Positions 35,883 through 47,179 of a stretch of 64,000 nt of DNA are shown piece by piece; within the stretch, counting starts at the first letter, position 1; every line of letters starts with the position of its first letter. Source of the stretch: Schistosoma mansoni (taxonomy: Eukaryota > Platyhelminthes > Trematoda > Strigeidida > Schistosomatidae). The DNA is taken from contig NC_031496.1 of NCBI RefSeq assembly GCF_000237925.1, forward strand, positions 23,199,288 through 23,263,287, given 5' to 3'. Under the pieces are notes generated by a model. That model had not been told where the DNA came from, searched no databases, and worked only from the letters and a program-made list of their open reading frames with translations. A program made the position numbers and the translations under genes.

Positions 35883-36860
35883 ATCCAACTAATGATCTTG
35901 TAATAAGAAAAAAAAACCTAACTAGTTCGTCGATGTTTCCTATTATACTCCCTATTGTATAAGTATATGATGAAGGCTGTCTCCATTATAAACTAGTCTT
36001 AATGAACATGAAAACAAATCACAAGGTTGAATATTTGATTATTTCACCCTATGATCAAAATACATAGCTTAATATTCATTAAAAAACCCTTTCTAAGAGA
36101 TCTTTCTAAAATTATCATTACTGTAATCACCTATTGTATTTTTGTTAACAGATTTTAATGGTTTATTCGTATACCTTGTTAAATGACATGAAATCACCTG
36201 AATAGATCATATGATATGGAATATTGTTCCTTGAAATGTTAGCAACTTATCTGTCACCAGTGAATTGTATTCATTAAATAAAAGATAAGTGAAGAATTAT
36301 GTTATTAAACCGGAAATCGACAAATTAATCGAATAAGTAATACGGCACATTTTACAAGATAATGGTATACCAAGAAAACTAAATGCATTTTCTTCTCAAA
36401 GTAAACAAACAAGGTAAATTAAAATTATGGAGATGAATCTTCGAATTCTTGTATAAAAATACTAAATTCAAACAAACATAATATAAACAATGAGTTTGTT
36501 CCCATTCTAATCCGATTATCAAAAACGTTTCAGGAACTATTCGATCAAAGAAGTTAAATCTCTTCTAGGTCACTCAATAAACCATTAGTCACTTTTAAAG
36601 TCGACGATAGCAACTCGATCCAATGTATATTTCCATCATATCCTACGTTGAGTTTGATTGACTGAGAATCGGCGGTGAAAAGTGTTGAGAGACCTTAGTT
36701 ATCTATAATTTTCTCCCCAATAACGGGAATTCAAACAACTTTGCATGACAATTATCTGATTTTAAAACTCTCAGGAATTGTGAAGTACTAGGTTCTTATG
36801 TTTAGTTTCAACTAAATTGAGCATTGGATAGACAGTTAATAATAAATATATTTTTGTTTT

Positions 36861-37051
36861 ATCCCAATGAGTAGAAAATTTGTATTTCTGATGTTTCTTT
36901 ACTTAATATAAGCCACTTTTTCAGAGTACTATTTAACAATACTATCTAAGCTTGTGTTAATTTGATTTCGATTATTTACTTACTCTGAAGAAGTGACTGA
37001 TATTAAGTCACGAAACATTAGAAATATAATTTTTCTACTCATTGAAATATA
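36861..37051. repeat. Family D fold-back element
   Basis: The left arm (36861-36929; atcccaatgagtagaaaatt ... tttttcagagta) is the imperfect reverse complement of the right arm (36979-37051; tactctgaagaagtgactga ... tttttctactcattgaaata). The spacer is about 50 bp. Each arm carries ctgaagaag..stem..cgaaac, similar to a hammerhead but with an extra A after the core. Confidence 0.75.
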
Positions 37052-37199
37052 ATAAAAAATATATTTATATAGAAATGTTAGTGTTTTATTAAAATATTTT
37101 AACCTGATTCAATATCTACCAAATATATTTTATTTAAATGGCACATGTAATAGAACTCCAATTGACGTTTTGGAAGAACTTTAACTAATAATAACATTA

Positions 37200-37535
37200 A
37201 ATTCACTTGGTGTTGTTTACTTGAATCTTCTCATTGTTATTTAGGACTGTAATTGGTCAGTCTCTTGTTGGCTATATGTGCATACTCTGCTTATTGCCTC
37301 AATATAGCCTTAATTCACAAGTATTGTAAGCAAAGATGGATAGCGGCTAACAGTGGAATCCAGGACGCGCGTTTCATTCTATTTGGGACGATGGCGTTTG
37401 AAATGAACGGTACTGGGTTGGAGTCAAGAGGGTGAACATTAACTCTGAGATGCAAGTACATCCATCTGACGAGTCCCGAAAAGGACGAAAAGCGCGTCCT
37501 GGATTCCACTGCTAGCCACTATCCATTTTTGCTTA
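37200..37535. mobile_element. Sm-alpha fold-back doublet (- then +)
   Basis: Reverse tail and ribozyme half to about 37387 (gtggaatccaggacgcgcgt, ttcattctatttgggac), joined to a forward head starting gatggcgtttgaaat. The forward ribozyme has CTGACGA, helix II gtcc/ggac, GAAA and GTC, but the first pair of helix I (T-C) and the second of helix III (A-G) are mismatched. Confidence 0.85.
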
Positions 37536-38064
37536 ATTATAACATTGTTAAATGATTGTAGAAACATAAAAGTAACCTTATTAAAAATATAGTTTTGTTT
37601 TTAATGAAAAGTGGAATACTTTATTTTATTGAATTGATTGAAGTAGATTGAAAATTAGTTGATTTTCTTAAAGTAAACCAAAGATCATATGAACAAAACA
37701 ATGTTCCTCTCAATAAGTTCTCCAGTTATAAATCTAGACTTTAAGGAAACAGTCAACTTTAAGGGAAATATGTCTTTTGCAATGCTACAGAATAATGAGT
37801 TAAGGAATTTTAGTGAAATTAAGTATAATTTAAGTTACTACTATGTAGATTTAACTTGTAAAGGTTTATACGTCAGTTAAAATTGTGAGGATACTAATGA
37901 AAACAAATATAAGTAGTATAGAGTGAGAGAAATAATAATATAAATTACACATCAGATCAAATATTTGGTCAAAGATTACGTAGTGTATAGAGTGATACTA
38001 ATGTATTTACAAGGTTGGTAATGATAATAATACTTATGGTAGCAATACAACAATATATGGATGA

Positions 38065-38085
38065 TAATAATAATAATAATAACAG
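38065..38085 (+). repeat. (ATA)n microsatellite
   Basis: A short run of ataat units in the receptor intron. Confidence 0.8.
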
Positions 38086-38717
38086 TACTAAAATAATATT
38101 AAGTTTTATGTTACAGTAATTAAAAAGAAATATATCCACTTTGATTGACTAATTTCTAAAAAAAGGATAATTATACTCACAGTTGATTAAAGTTGATATT
38201 GAGAAAGCTATTTGTGGACGTTTTATTAACTCAAAACTAGCTGCTGCTACTAACTGACACCAGCTGTAGAACTACAAAGAAGCACTAGATAAATTCTTCG
38301 TTCTGTTTGACGCTCTCCAACTGGAAGCCAATTGAAACTTACCCGAGATTAAAAACGAGATTTCTGCGTTGTCGAATTCACCATTCAAAATTCAGTAGTT
38401 TATGATGTAAGGCTGGATACTAGTGATGGACGTATTTGACATGTATTCATTATATTGAAACAATACCATAACACATTTCAATATATAAGCTTAAACTGTC
38501 TAAAAAATTCGTCACTGAATCTATTTAAGTGACACTTAAAGAACTTATTATACCTATATCCTAAAGTTACGATTGTGAAGTCAATAGCATTGTTGTGTAT
38601 GAATAAATATAATTGTCGATTTCTGTAACTATTCTAAAATGAAGTTTATGGATTATTTAATTTTGGAAATAATTATCAAATAAATGTATAATGACATAAA
38701 CCTTAGGAAAACTTAAA

Positions 38718-39135
38718 TATAGTTGAAATCATTGATCAACTGAAGCTAAACCACCTTGAAAAACCTGGAAGCACTGGATGGCCGTTTCATCCTATTATGG
38801 GACTCCTCACCAGTGCACATCCACGATCCCGTCTCGCGAGATTCCAACCCAGGACCTATCAGTCTCACATGCGAGCGCTTAACCTCTAGAACCCTGAGCC
38901 GGTATCCAACGGTGTTACTGTCTAACTTCAACCAATCCACGAAATTGAGCAACCATCCATCATTATCTTCAGTGAGTTGATATCTCACAACAGACTTGGT
39001 TGAACTCTACTGGTCACTGCTTCTCACTAGAAACGGCTGTCCAGTATTCCAGGTTTTCAATGGTGGTCTAGCTTCAATTGGCTCATGATTTCAACTATAA
39101 AATTATTGAAATCCTAACAAAACCCCTTCTGAAAA
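38718..39135. mobile_element. SINE family B fold-back doublet (- then +), complete
   Basis: The reverse copy is nearly full length (38718 to about 39029) and includes the 5' part ending ctggtcactgcttctcacta. It is fused directly to a forward 3' half (39030-39135; aaacggctgtccagtattcc ... caaaaccccttctga). The reverse ribozyme reads GTGAGGA at the core, so C3 is lost. This is the only ungapped family-B doublet that keeps the whole head on one side. Confidence 0.85.
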
Positions 39136-39499
39136 CTAAATATGACTAGGTAAATAACAATCTATAAAACTATCTACATGACCACTATTTTTTAAACAGC
39201 CACACAAACGTGCACTAAAAAGAAGTCTAAGTAGAATTTTATCAGTCCTGAAATATTTTTTATCAATTGAATGAAGCTAACTTGAAAGAAGAAATCGAAA
39301 TAGGATCAAATCTTTTAGAATTCCTTGAACCCCTTTATCAAAAGCCTTTACAGTCTCGTTATATTAGAAAGAAATTTGCACTTCACACTGATAGCAACTT
39401 GATCGACAGAACTCGGTCGGCAATGAATGACTCGACAAGTTTCACAGTTGTCATTACTTATGGATCAGTCAATTATAAATAATTTAGTCTAATAATGAA

Positions 39500-39605
39500 T
39501 CCTTTGCGACCTAAATAGTTCAGTGGTTACATCTCAGATTATCAAGCTGAATGATGTATATTAGAATTTCATACGGTTTACCAATTCCCTCAAGGTTACA
39601 GGTAA
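39500..39605 (+). mobile_element. SINE family C, tRNA-like head fragment
   Basis: The phrases cgacctaaatagttcagtgg and acatctcagattatcaagct are similar to the family-C head at 52.0-52.09 kb (minus strand). No hammerhead part remains. Confidence 0.4.
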
Positions 39606-39904
39606 GTAATACAAAAATCAAGTTGAGAGTTTTCTGCTGACTATTCCAATCATCTAACAACTTATAACGATTCATATTTTTTAATACAGTCAATTCTCGA
39701 TATATATACTACTTACTATTGTGACGAAATATGAATATGAAATAGTAATAAAAGGTAACAGCGCAAAATTTTTAAAAAATCGTCTAAAACAGGTTTTTCT
39801 GTTATGTATAACCAATAAATCATCCAATTTAAAGAATAGAAAAATAAGAAAAAGCAATATTGATTGAAATTTAAAGGATACATGAAAACTATTCTATACA
39901 AGAA

Positions 39905-40115
39905 GATGAACCATACAGTAAATACTTCATTTGCAAAATACCCATCAATAGTCTCAGATTTGACTGTTCCTTCGTTTACACACCAATCACTCTATATTCT
40001 CGTTCTCTTCTCTGCTATTTTCTCAACCTTCTGTCGTTAGGCATTGCTTTTTTGATTGATGATACATACTACATATATCTATCGAAATCAATAGCACGCA
40101 CCACACTACTACACT
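39905..40115 (-). repeat. Dispersed repeat F
   Basis: Reverse complement of 44.34-44.58 kb: aagatgaaccatacagtaaa, aaaatacccatcaatagtct, caatcactctatattctcgt, cttctgtcgttaggcattgc. Together the two copies flank receptor exon 2. Confidence 0.65.
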
Positions 40116-40139
40116 TTTCATCCATTATTAAAGGTTGTT

Positions 40140-40215
40140 TAGATTCTCTTGTTGCTAATGTTAAGGTATGCAAGTGATCGGTCTCTTTTGGCGTATGTAC
40201 ATCCTGTACGGATTG
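40140..40215 (-). mobile_element. Sm-alpha tail fragment
   Basis: Shows the words gtatgcaagtgatcggtctc, tttggcgtatgtac and gattgcctggatatt from the reverse Sm-alpha tail; no ribozyme part. Confidence 0.6.
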
Positions 40216-41602
40216 CCTGGATATTGATATTATTTAACTAGCAGTTCTAATTATTGTATAGCATTTCTCATACATTATACCTAGTGGGTTATGTGAAGTT
40301 AATTGTAAAATACACTTTCCTGTTCTTGCTTCTAGTCACAAATCAAAAATTCTAAGCATAGTTTTTATATTCATTGAAATTATAAATGTATAATAGAGTA
40401 ACTGTTATGACTACTTAACTAAGAGAATTAATCTGTCAGTAAAAAATATATTCCATATTACGAAGTCAGTACAGCTTATAACTGTAATGTAGTTCACCAG
40501 CCTACTTCCAGATTTTCATCAATCTGGAAGCTTTGATATTGGAGCAGTTAACGACAGAGACAAGGTCATTTATATAGTTATACCTTATGGTAACAAAGAC
40601 TTCCAGAAATCATGTAAACTTTATTGATAATTTATGAATCTGAGCAATCATATACTGTAAATGCCCCAACGTAATAAATATCCGACTTCCGCTCGTCTGT
40701 ACTCACATATTTGTGCAAATAATTTGATTAGATGGAATCCTTTCTCGGACTCTATTTATTTATATTTTTCTAAATATATCAGATTCAGCAAAATACTCCA
40801 AGAGGAAAGCGTTCAGTTTCATAAATCAGTGTATAATACATGTCCCCATTTATCGTTAAACCTTCAGACAGTTATTTTTAATTGCAAACAGTTATAAAAT
40901 AAGGGAATTATGTATAATGTTAACTCATATGTAAGAGCACTAAGCGTATCTATCGGTTTAGAAATAAATCCTATGAAATATGTGCTTAAATATACAGCTT
41001 TTAAATTCATATGTTAGTTGTTTATAACATGGTGGCCTGCTTGAATATCTGGGCTATCTGTTCCTGCCATGTGGATATTTCAACAAGTTATCTGTTTTCT
41101 TGTTTACTTTAACACATCATTATGCCTATTAGTTTCATAACCTATTTAGGTGCGTTTATGAATTGTTTACTGCATTCCGCTGTATAAGTTTCGAAAGAGC
41201 TCAATCGGAGACATTGTGGTTGCTGACAAGATAAATCGAAAAGAACATATATTAATCAGTTGTCGACTCCTGAACTGTTGACATCTAACTGGTGATCACT
41301 TAATACTTATCATCAGGATCGACCAAGAGATTAGAGAAAGAAAACTTATTGAAATAGTTTGGGCTGAGAATTCTATATTGTACCAAAAATATAATATTGA
41401 ATAAAGCTAATAATAACAATAATAAATGTTATTTTAGCACATTTATCCATAAAAGGAACAGTAAGAATGTCAGATCTCAGTATAAAGTTTGGTTATTAGT
41501 CAAATAATCACCTTCTAATTAATTTATTGTTGTAGATTTGTTTTTTAACTCATATGTCAAATGGTGAAATGGTTCTTACATATAACTGTTCTTTATTTTC
41601 AG

Positions 41603-43251
41603 AATGCTTGACCGCTCATGGAATACTCAACATATTTGACTTACGACGTACTGGAATTAGTTTTCCAAAACGACCAGAATTTTTTGTACTCACCTGTTCA
41701 AGTTTACCACTGGTATTTAGCGTTCTATCAAGACCTCTATTCACACCATTATCACCTACGCATAAATACTTCATCTTAGGCTGGGGAATGGCACAAACAC
41801 GATTCTTTTGTGACCTCTTTACTAGAACCGCTTCGATATATCATCTTGTCTATTGGGTTTACCGTACACCAATAATAAATTTAATCTGGCACATATGTTT
41901 TATTTGCAAACTACATTGTAATAAGTTACGTGATGAAACTAAGAGATTGGCGGCAGCAAGAAAAACTGCGGTGAAAACTGCAAAAACATCACCCAAACGT
42001 TATAGTAAACAACCTGTTGGTCGGGGAAGAACCTCGGAATGGGGTTATACTGATAAAAGAAGAAAATCAAGGTCAAGTAAAAGTGTTCGAGGAACTACTG
42101 AAACTGTAGCTGCTACACCTAATTCATCGTCAATCAATACTCTAACTAATACGAATGAAATTAATGATCCAACGAGTCAAGTTGCCAACTCCGGTGGGAT
42201 AAATTTAATTTCTGCACAACCATTGTTTATTGATCAGAATAATGTATTAGGTCCACCTAATCAATTACCTGGAATGATGCCAAATTTGAGCGGTTTAATG
42301 AATCCTTATGGTCAAATGATTCCTCAAAATATGATGGTTACTCCTGATAATTATAATATGTTCAATAATGGACCAGTAGGACAACAACTTGGACAACAAG
42401 CTAATCCATATGCAATGAATATGGGTTATGGAATGGGTTATGGAATGACAATGAATATGAATAATTATATTAATCAAGTAAATGCATATAATCAACCTAA
42501 TTTTATGTATCCTATGAATGGTGCCATAAGTCCTGATATTCCTAAAGATACTATAAATAATACAATAAATAATGATAAACCACCAATCAATGATACATCC
42601 GAAAAAGTTTCTACAATTAAAACAAGAAGTAAAATTGAAGTTCCATTACCTACGAAACAATTTCTTTATCATTGTAAACGTATAATACCAGGTTGTATTT
42701 ATATCATTTCATTTATTATTACTTTACCATCAATTACTGCATTTGAACCAATTGAAGAAGATGGTATGATATTAACACGTTGTACAACAATGTGTCGTTC
42801 TTATTTCTATTATGATTTAGTTGTACTTGTTACCATGCCAACAATTTCTTTAATTATAGCATTTTATTATTCGTCATTAAGTAAAAAACAAATAAATGGT
42901 GAATTAAAAATGACATATCGTTTAAGATGTTATTATGTAACATTTATTTTATTAAATATTCCAATGTTTGTATTAATGTTAACATCAATTGGTTTTAGAT
43001 TAAGTGAAAAACCATATCGTAATATATATGGTACTGGTATATTAATTGCTATGACAGCATATCATACAAATTTTGCATTAAAATCAACTATATATACAAC
43101 TGGTTGTAATTGTATATGTTGTTCAGATTATTGTTTAATGAAATATCCTAAAATTAATCGATTAATTATATCATTTACAACACCAGTAGCTATTAAAGAT
43201 AAAGAAGCATTATTAGAAGGGATAGTTATACCAGTACGTATGGATAAATAA
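41603..43251 (+). CDS. Atypical rhodopsin-like 7TM receptor, exon 2
   Basis: This exon encodes residues 113-661. TM2 is near 138-160 (FFVLTCSSLPLVFSVLSRPL). TM3 follows GWGMAQTRFFC, where Cys182 fits the conserved TM3 cysteine, and runs to about 214. A cytoplasmic loop of about 245 residues follows: a basic part (214-275), then a Met/Asn/Gln/Tyr/Pro-rich low-complexity part (about 309-445, with GYGMGYGMTMN repeats). TM4 is 470-492, TM5 514-539 after a Cys-bearing loop, TM6 554-576, TM7 589-616. TM7 ends KSTIY where rhodopsin-like receptors have NPxxY, and no DRY is seen at the end of TM3. The tail has a CNCICC cluster that could be palmitoylated. Seven segments, the N-glycan site and the TM3/loop cysteines support a GPCR; the missing DRY and NPxxY and the huge TM3-TM4 loop are unusual. 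A flatworm-specific orphan receptor is the best guess. Confidence 0.75.
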
Positions 43252-43285
43252 AGAAGGAGAACAAACCAACAAACAAACAAATATA

Positions 43286-43291
43286 AATAAA
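43286..43291 (+). promoter_or_regulatory. Candidate polyadenylation signal of the receptor gene
   Basis: AATAAA 35 bp after the stop codon. In such AT-rich DNA a chance match is likely. Confidence 0.35.
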
Positions 43292-43304
43292 TGAATATAT
43301 TTGT

Positions 43305-43460
43305 AATATCCAAATGAGTAGAAAAATTAGATTTTCTGATGTTTCGTAACTCAGTGTAAGTCACTTCTTCAGAGAATTTTTTTATTCATTCTCTGAAGAA
43401 GTGGCTTACATCGAGTCACGAAACGTCAGAAAATCTAATTTTTCTACTCCTTCGGATACT
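43305..43460. repeat. Family D fold-back, near-perfect hairpin after the receptor stop
   Basis: The left arm 43305-43376 and right arm 43389-43460 are almost perfect reverse complements of each other, separated by about 12 bp of mostly T. Ends read aatatccaaatgagtagaaa and tttttctactccttcggata. Each right-type arm has ctgaagaagtggcttacatc and gtcacgaaacgtc. Confidence 0.85.
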
Positions 43461-43924
43461 ACAAATACATTAATTAATTTATTCATAACAATCTACCCAA
43501 TGCTCAATTTATTCGAAATTATCAAATCAAAACTTGGTAATGATACCTACAAACAAACAAATAGTTCAATAGTATCATTTATTATTCAATGTTCAAGATA
43601 TAAAACAAACAAAAAACAACTAGAACAGTTTCTAAGAAAATCAATTATTTTTCTCTCTTTTCTGTTCTCTTTAAATTTTTCTCTATTTTCTTTTCTTCAT
43701 TTTAGTAGTATGTTACAATATTTTCTTCTTTTTTCAAAAATTATGTCTCTAATGTGTAAACTTTTCTTATTTTTATGTATATTCAATGTTAAATATATTT
43801 AAATGAATACTGTATTACATGTAGATAGTATTAAAAACAATATGAATGTATACTAGATATATATATAGACAAAAGCTTCATTTTCAATTACTATATTCTT
43901 AATTAAATGATTTTGATTTTGATT

Positions 43925-44031
43925 ATTACCCTGAAGAAGTTCAGATAAGTTAGCTGGACGAAACGCTGGAATTATTATATAAATTTCAATTGCTGAGACT
44001 ATTTCAAATATAATTTTTTCACATATAATGA
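43925..44031 (+). repeat. Penelope-like end motif plus shared 51-bp block
   Basis: ctgaagaagttcagataagt, then gctggacgaaacgctgg, resembles the family-D motif; it is followed by the block found at 10970-11021. Confidence 0.4.
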
Positions 44032-44139
44032 ATTAGATCATTTGTTTATTTATAGTATTTTTATTTCATATTGACTTAGAATGTCACTTTGATAATGGTT
44101 ACTGTGAATTAATTCTAAACAAAAAGCTATCTTAGTATT

Positions 44140-44265
44140 GTTTACTTGAATCTTTTAATTGATGTTTAGGACTGTAATTGGTTATCCAGCTAACAAATTC
44201 CAAATAGAATGAAACGCGAGTCCTGAATTCCATTGCTAGCCACTATTTATCTTTGTTTATAAAAC
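44140..44265. mobile_element. Sm-alpha fold-back doublet, short and decayed
   Basis: A reverse tail (ttgatgtttaggactgtaat) joined to a forward ribozyme relic (atccagctaacaaattcc, gaatgaaacgcgagtcctga) and tail. The core is CTAACAA, not functional. Confidence 0.7.
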
Positions 44266-44334
44266 GTTATCTAATAGTACCTCAATTCATAATGAGGTAG
44301 AATTTGTTAAATTTTAAATGTACTGTGGTGTGTG

Positions 44335-44600
44335 ATACTGATGTCGACAGATATAAGTAGTATGTATCATCAATAAAAAGTGGAATGCCTAACAACAGAA
44401 GATTGAGAAAATAGAAGAGAAGAGAACGAGAACAAAGAGTGATTGGTGCGGACTATTGATGGATATTTTGCAAATGAAGTATTTACTGTATGGTTCTCAG
44501 ATTTTACTATGAGATTCTGTAATTTAGCATTCAAATACATTTGGATGTCCTTAGTGGTGTTCTCGTTCACTACAGTACGAATAAATTATTATGAAGCTTC
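44335..44600 (+). repeat. Dispersed repeat F
   Basis: Forward copy: gacagatataagtagtatgt, tggaatgcctaacaacagaa, gagaacgagaacaaagagtg, tattgatggatattttgcaa. It continues to ttctcgttcactacag. No reading frame; class unknown. Confidence 0.65.
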
Positions 44601-45770
44601 AAAGACGTATAATTATTGAAGTGGTTATTTTAATGAGTTCAAAATCCGAATATACGGCTTTATTTCATCTTGGATTAATGACATTCGGGTTTACCAAGCA
44701 TATAGTAACAGTGAATAAAGACCTGAGGATATTAGCGTCTATTAGTTTGCAAACCTTTTTTTGAGGCAACGTCAAATCCGGCGACAAAGTTAACAAACAA
44801 ACTCCTTAGATTGTCTTTCCAAATCAAAAACTGAAATGAAAATATGGAGCCGAGGTTAAAAATGTCATTTTTCATTTTCGGTAAGTATTTTACGTCCAGT
44901 ACTTCCTTTTTTTTCCGTTCATTCGGCAGATTAGTGTTGCATATTAGGATGTAATCTATATTACATAGTTTACTTTAGGAATCTACAGTTATTCTCGATT
45001 GTCCTTCGTGAATAGGTCAGCTCAGAGCAGTCCAATATACAGGATGAAAAACCAAAAAAATTGTGAAAGTCGGGGGTTTAAATGAAATCATGGTTGAAAT
45101 TGCAGTAAAATACAACAGTGGTTCACTGAATAAACTACAAAATGCACGAAAGTCATAGATGTGACACAATACCCGAGCACTGAAAGTAATGAATAACTTC
45201 GGTCTAATATACGTCAAGTGCCTGACCATACATCAACGAGAATAAAAAATTATAATGTGCACACTATTGATTCACAGGGGATATCAACCACAAACAATAC
45301 ATGAATAATTAGTTGACCATAGTTAATACGTTAAATGAAAGCTTATAATTAGGATGATATACATAAACATTACTGTAATTATTGGTAAATTGAATACTGG
45401 AACGCTTTCCTTAACATATGGCGTATTACTCTCTTCGATGATAAAATTTTCTTAAAGAACTAGTCTTTGTCTAGTTAAAACTATTCAATTCGATAGCATC
45501 ATGAGTGTTCGTAATAGTTAAGGAAGACGAAGAAAAACGCTTTAGCTCATCTACAATAACTCTTAGTATGTAAGTAGACAAACTTATGAATGATTTAATC
45601 TTCCTCAAATGTTATTTGTAACTAATTCTATTTGAAATTTCATATTGTATGATATTCCAAAATAATCCAATTTTATAGATCACTGAAATGAAGTTGATAG
45701 ATACGGAAATATGTATTTTTCTACTATTTAATCTTCGTTGTGATATATATATATATATAATGTGGCAAAA
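44601..45770. other. AT-rich spacer, nothing recognised
   Basis: Includes a short (TA)n run at about 45744-45760. No gene is recognised. Confidence 0.5.
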
Positions 45771-45927
45771 ATGGTGAATCGTTGGGGCCGAAATGCACCT
45801 TATGGTGGAGCAGGCGGTGGCGGTAGTGGTTACATGGGTTCTGGGGTTGCTAGTGCAGACTTCTATATGGGTGGGCCTACCCCAAATGATCGCAGACCTT
45901 ATAACGTTGCCCCGGTTGCTAAGCCGT
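45771..45927 (+). CDS. Gly-rich N-terminal coding fragment running into a gap
   Basis: From ATG 45771 (a second in-frame ATG lies at 45762) the frame stays open for 52 codons into the gap: MVNRWGRNAPYGGAGGGGSG.., then YMGGPTPNDRRPYNVAP. Base composition is far less AT-biased than the neighbourhood and the codons look coding. The Gly-rich start with YGGAGG resembles the N-terminus of replication protein A 32-kDa subunit (RPA2), but the OB-fold that would prove it lies in or beyond the gap. (TA)n tracts flank it on both sides. Whether the locus is host exon, retrocopy or misjoined contig end cannot be settled here. Confidence 0.45.
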
Positions 45928-46127
45928 NNNNNNNNNNNNNNNNNNNNNNNNNNNNNNNNNNNNNNNNNNNNNNNNNNNNNNNNNNNNNNNNNNNNNNNNN
46001 NNNNNNNNNNNNNNNNNNNNNNNNNNNNNNNNNNNNNNNNNNNNNNNNNNNNNNNNNNNNNNNNNNNNNNNNNNNNNNNNNNNNNNNNNNNNNNNNNNNN
46101 NNNNNNNNNNNNNNNNNNNNNNNNNNN
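45928..46127. other. Assembly gap, 200 N
   Basis: Exactly 200 N, between the Gly-rich frame and a (TA)n tract. Confidence 0.99.

Positions 46128-46169
<42 letters not shown>
46128..46169 (+). repeat. (TA)n(GA)n microsatellite
   Basis: Pure TA run followed by a short GA run, at the right edge of the gap. Confidence 0.95.
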
Positions 46170-47179
46170 TTGATTGCCTTTCTAACCATTATTTCTTATC
46201 AAATCTTGTTCATTACTTAAAAAACTATGCGAATAAAATATGTGATCTTGATCAATCTCTTATCAAATGATCTACGTCCAATAATAATAATAACATTAAT
46301 AATAGTCAGTGAAATTGTATGTTTACAAAAATAGATTAGGCAAAAACTGGGATGTACTACCCGATATTTACCAAAACTAATAAATAGATAAATAAAAACA
46401 ATACGCTAAATTCAATAAAATACAAAAAAAAATTCGAACTAGAATAGAAGAATATAGTTCTGTAGTTAGATTTTATTATTCAATGAAAATGTTCATTTCA
46501 TTCTTTAATTCCAACTAGATAACTCTGATTTATCTTCTTTTTTTTCAAATAGAGGAATTCATTATTACAATAAAACGTTTTTTAGTGTTCATGTAACATT
46601 TGACCAATCAAAAAAATTAATTAAAATTTCTTTACAGTAATTCATTCAAACAGTTTCAACGAGTTCTATCCTCTTTCGCATAATTTTATCTCAGAAAATA
46701 TTGGCAAATGTATTTCAAAATTACATGGTTGAAGATAGTGTAAAAGAAATTCTAGACCTAAGCACTTATCAGCAAAATATGACTGCAATATTGAAAGAAA
46801 CGATTGCTAACTGGAGGATTCGAACAGACTCACAGTCTCAGTAGTTATCATTGAGCTATTAGGTCCTCGATTAACCTATTTTATAGGATTGAGATGCTTA
46901 CAACCAACTAATCACCCGAGTACTACCCACTGATAGTACATGATAGTACAATATAAAATGATTAACAGAATTTTCAAGAACATCGGGTTTTAAACTTAAA
47001 AGAGTTATAATCAAATTTATGAAGATTTGACCAAATTAGCACGGTAGAATAATTTGTCAGTTTTTCCCAACAAAGATTGCCATAAAATAACATTGAAACC
47101 CCCTTCATGTTATGTTGAACATGTTTAGCTTACTCTATTACGGGGACGATAATGAAAAGCAATAATTTGAATCATAGGT
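46170..47179. other. AT-rich spacer with a tRNA-like relic
   Basis: At about 46815-46878 the minus strand reads like a family-C tRNA-like head (gaggattcgaac; gagctattaggtcctcg). No functional tRNA can be supported. Confidence 0.4.

Larger units (their letters stand above)
35237..41602 (+). other. Intron of the 7TM receptor gene (6,366 bp)
   Basis: Starts GTAAGT and ends ttctttattttcAG. The phases on both sides agree (one base + two bases). It contains two Sm-alpha insertions, a LINE 5'-UTR fragment, a D fold-back, a family-B doublet and an F repeat. Intervals 35883-36860, 37536-38717 and 40216-41602 show nothing else. Confidence 0.75.

Noticed and set aside
37253-37435. Short frames at Sm-alpha loci (also 13147-13428, 38746-38988, 16943-17134)
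   Set aside because: They are translations of SINE sequence that recur at many copies.
43401-43802. 133-codon frame downstream of the receptor as an extra exon
   Set aside because: It starts in the D hairpin and is composed of AT-rich, low-complexity codons; no acceptor or homology.
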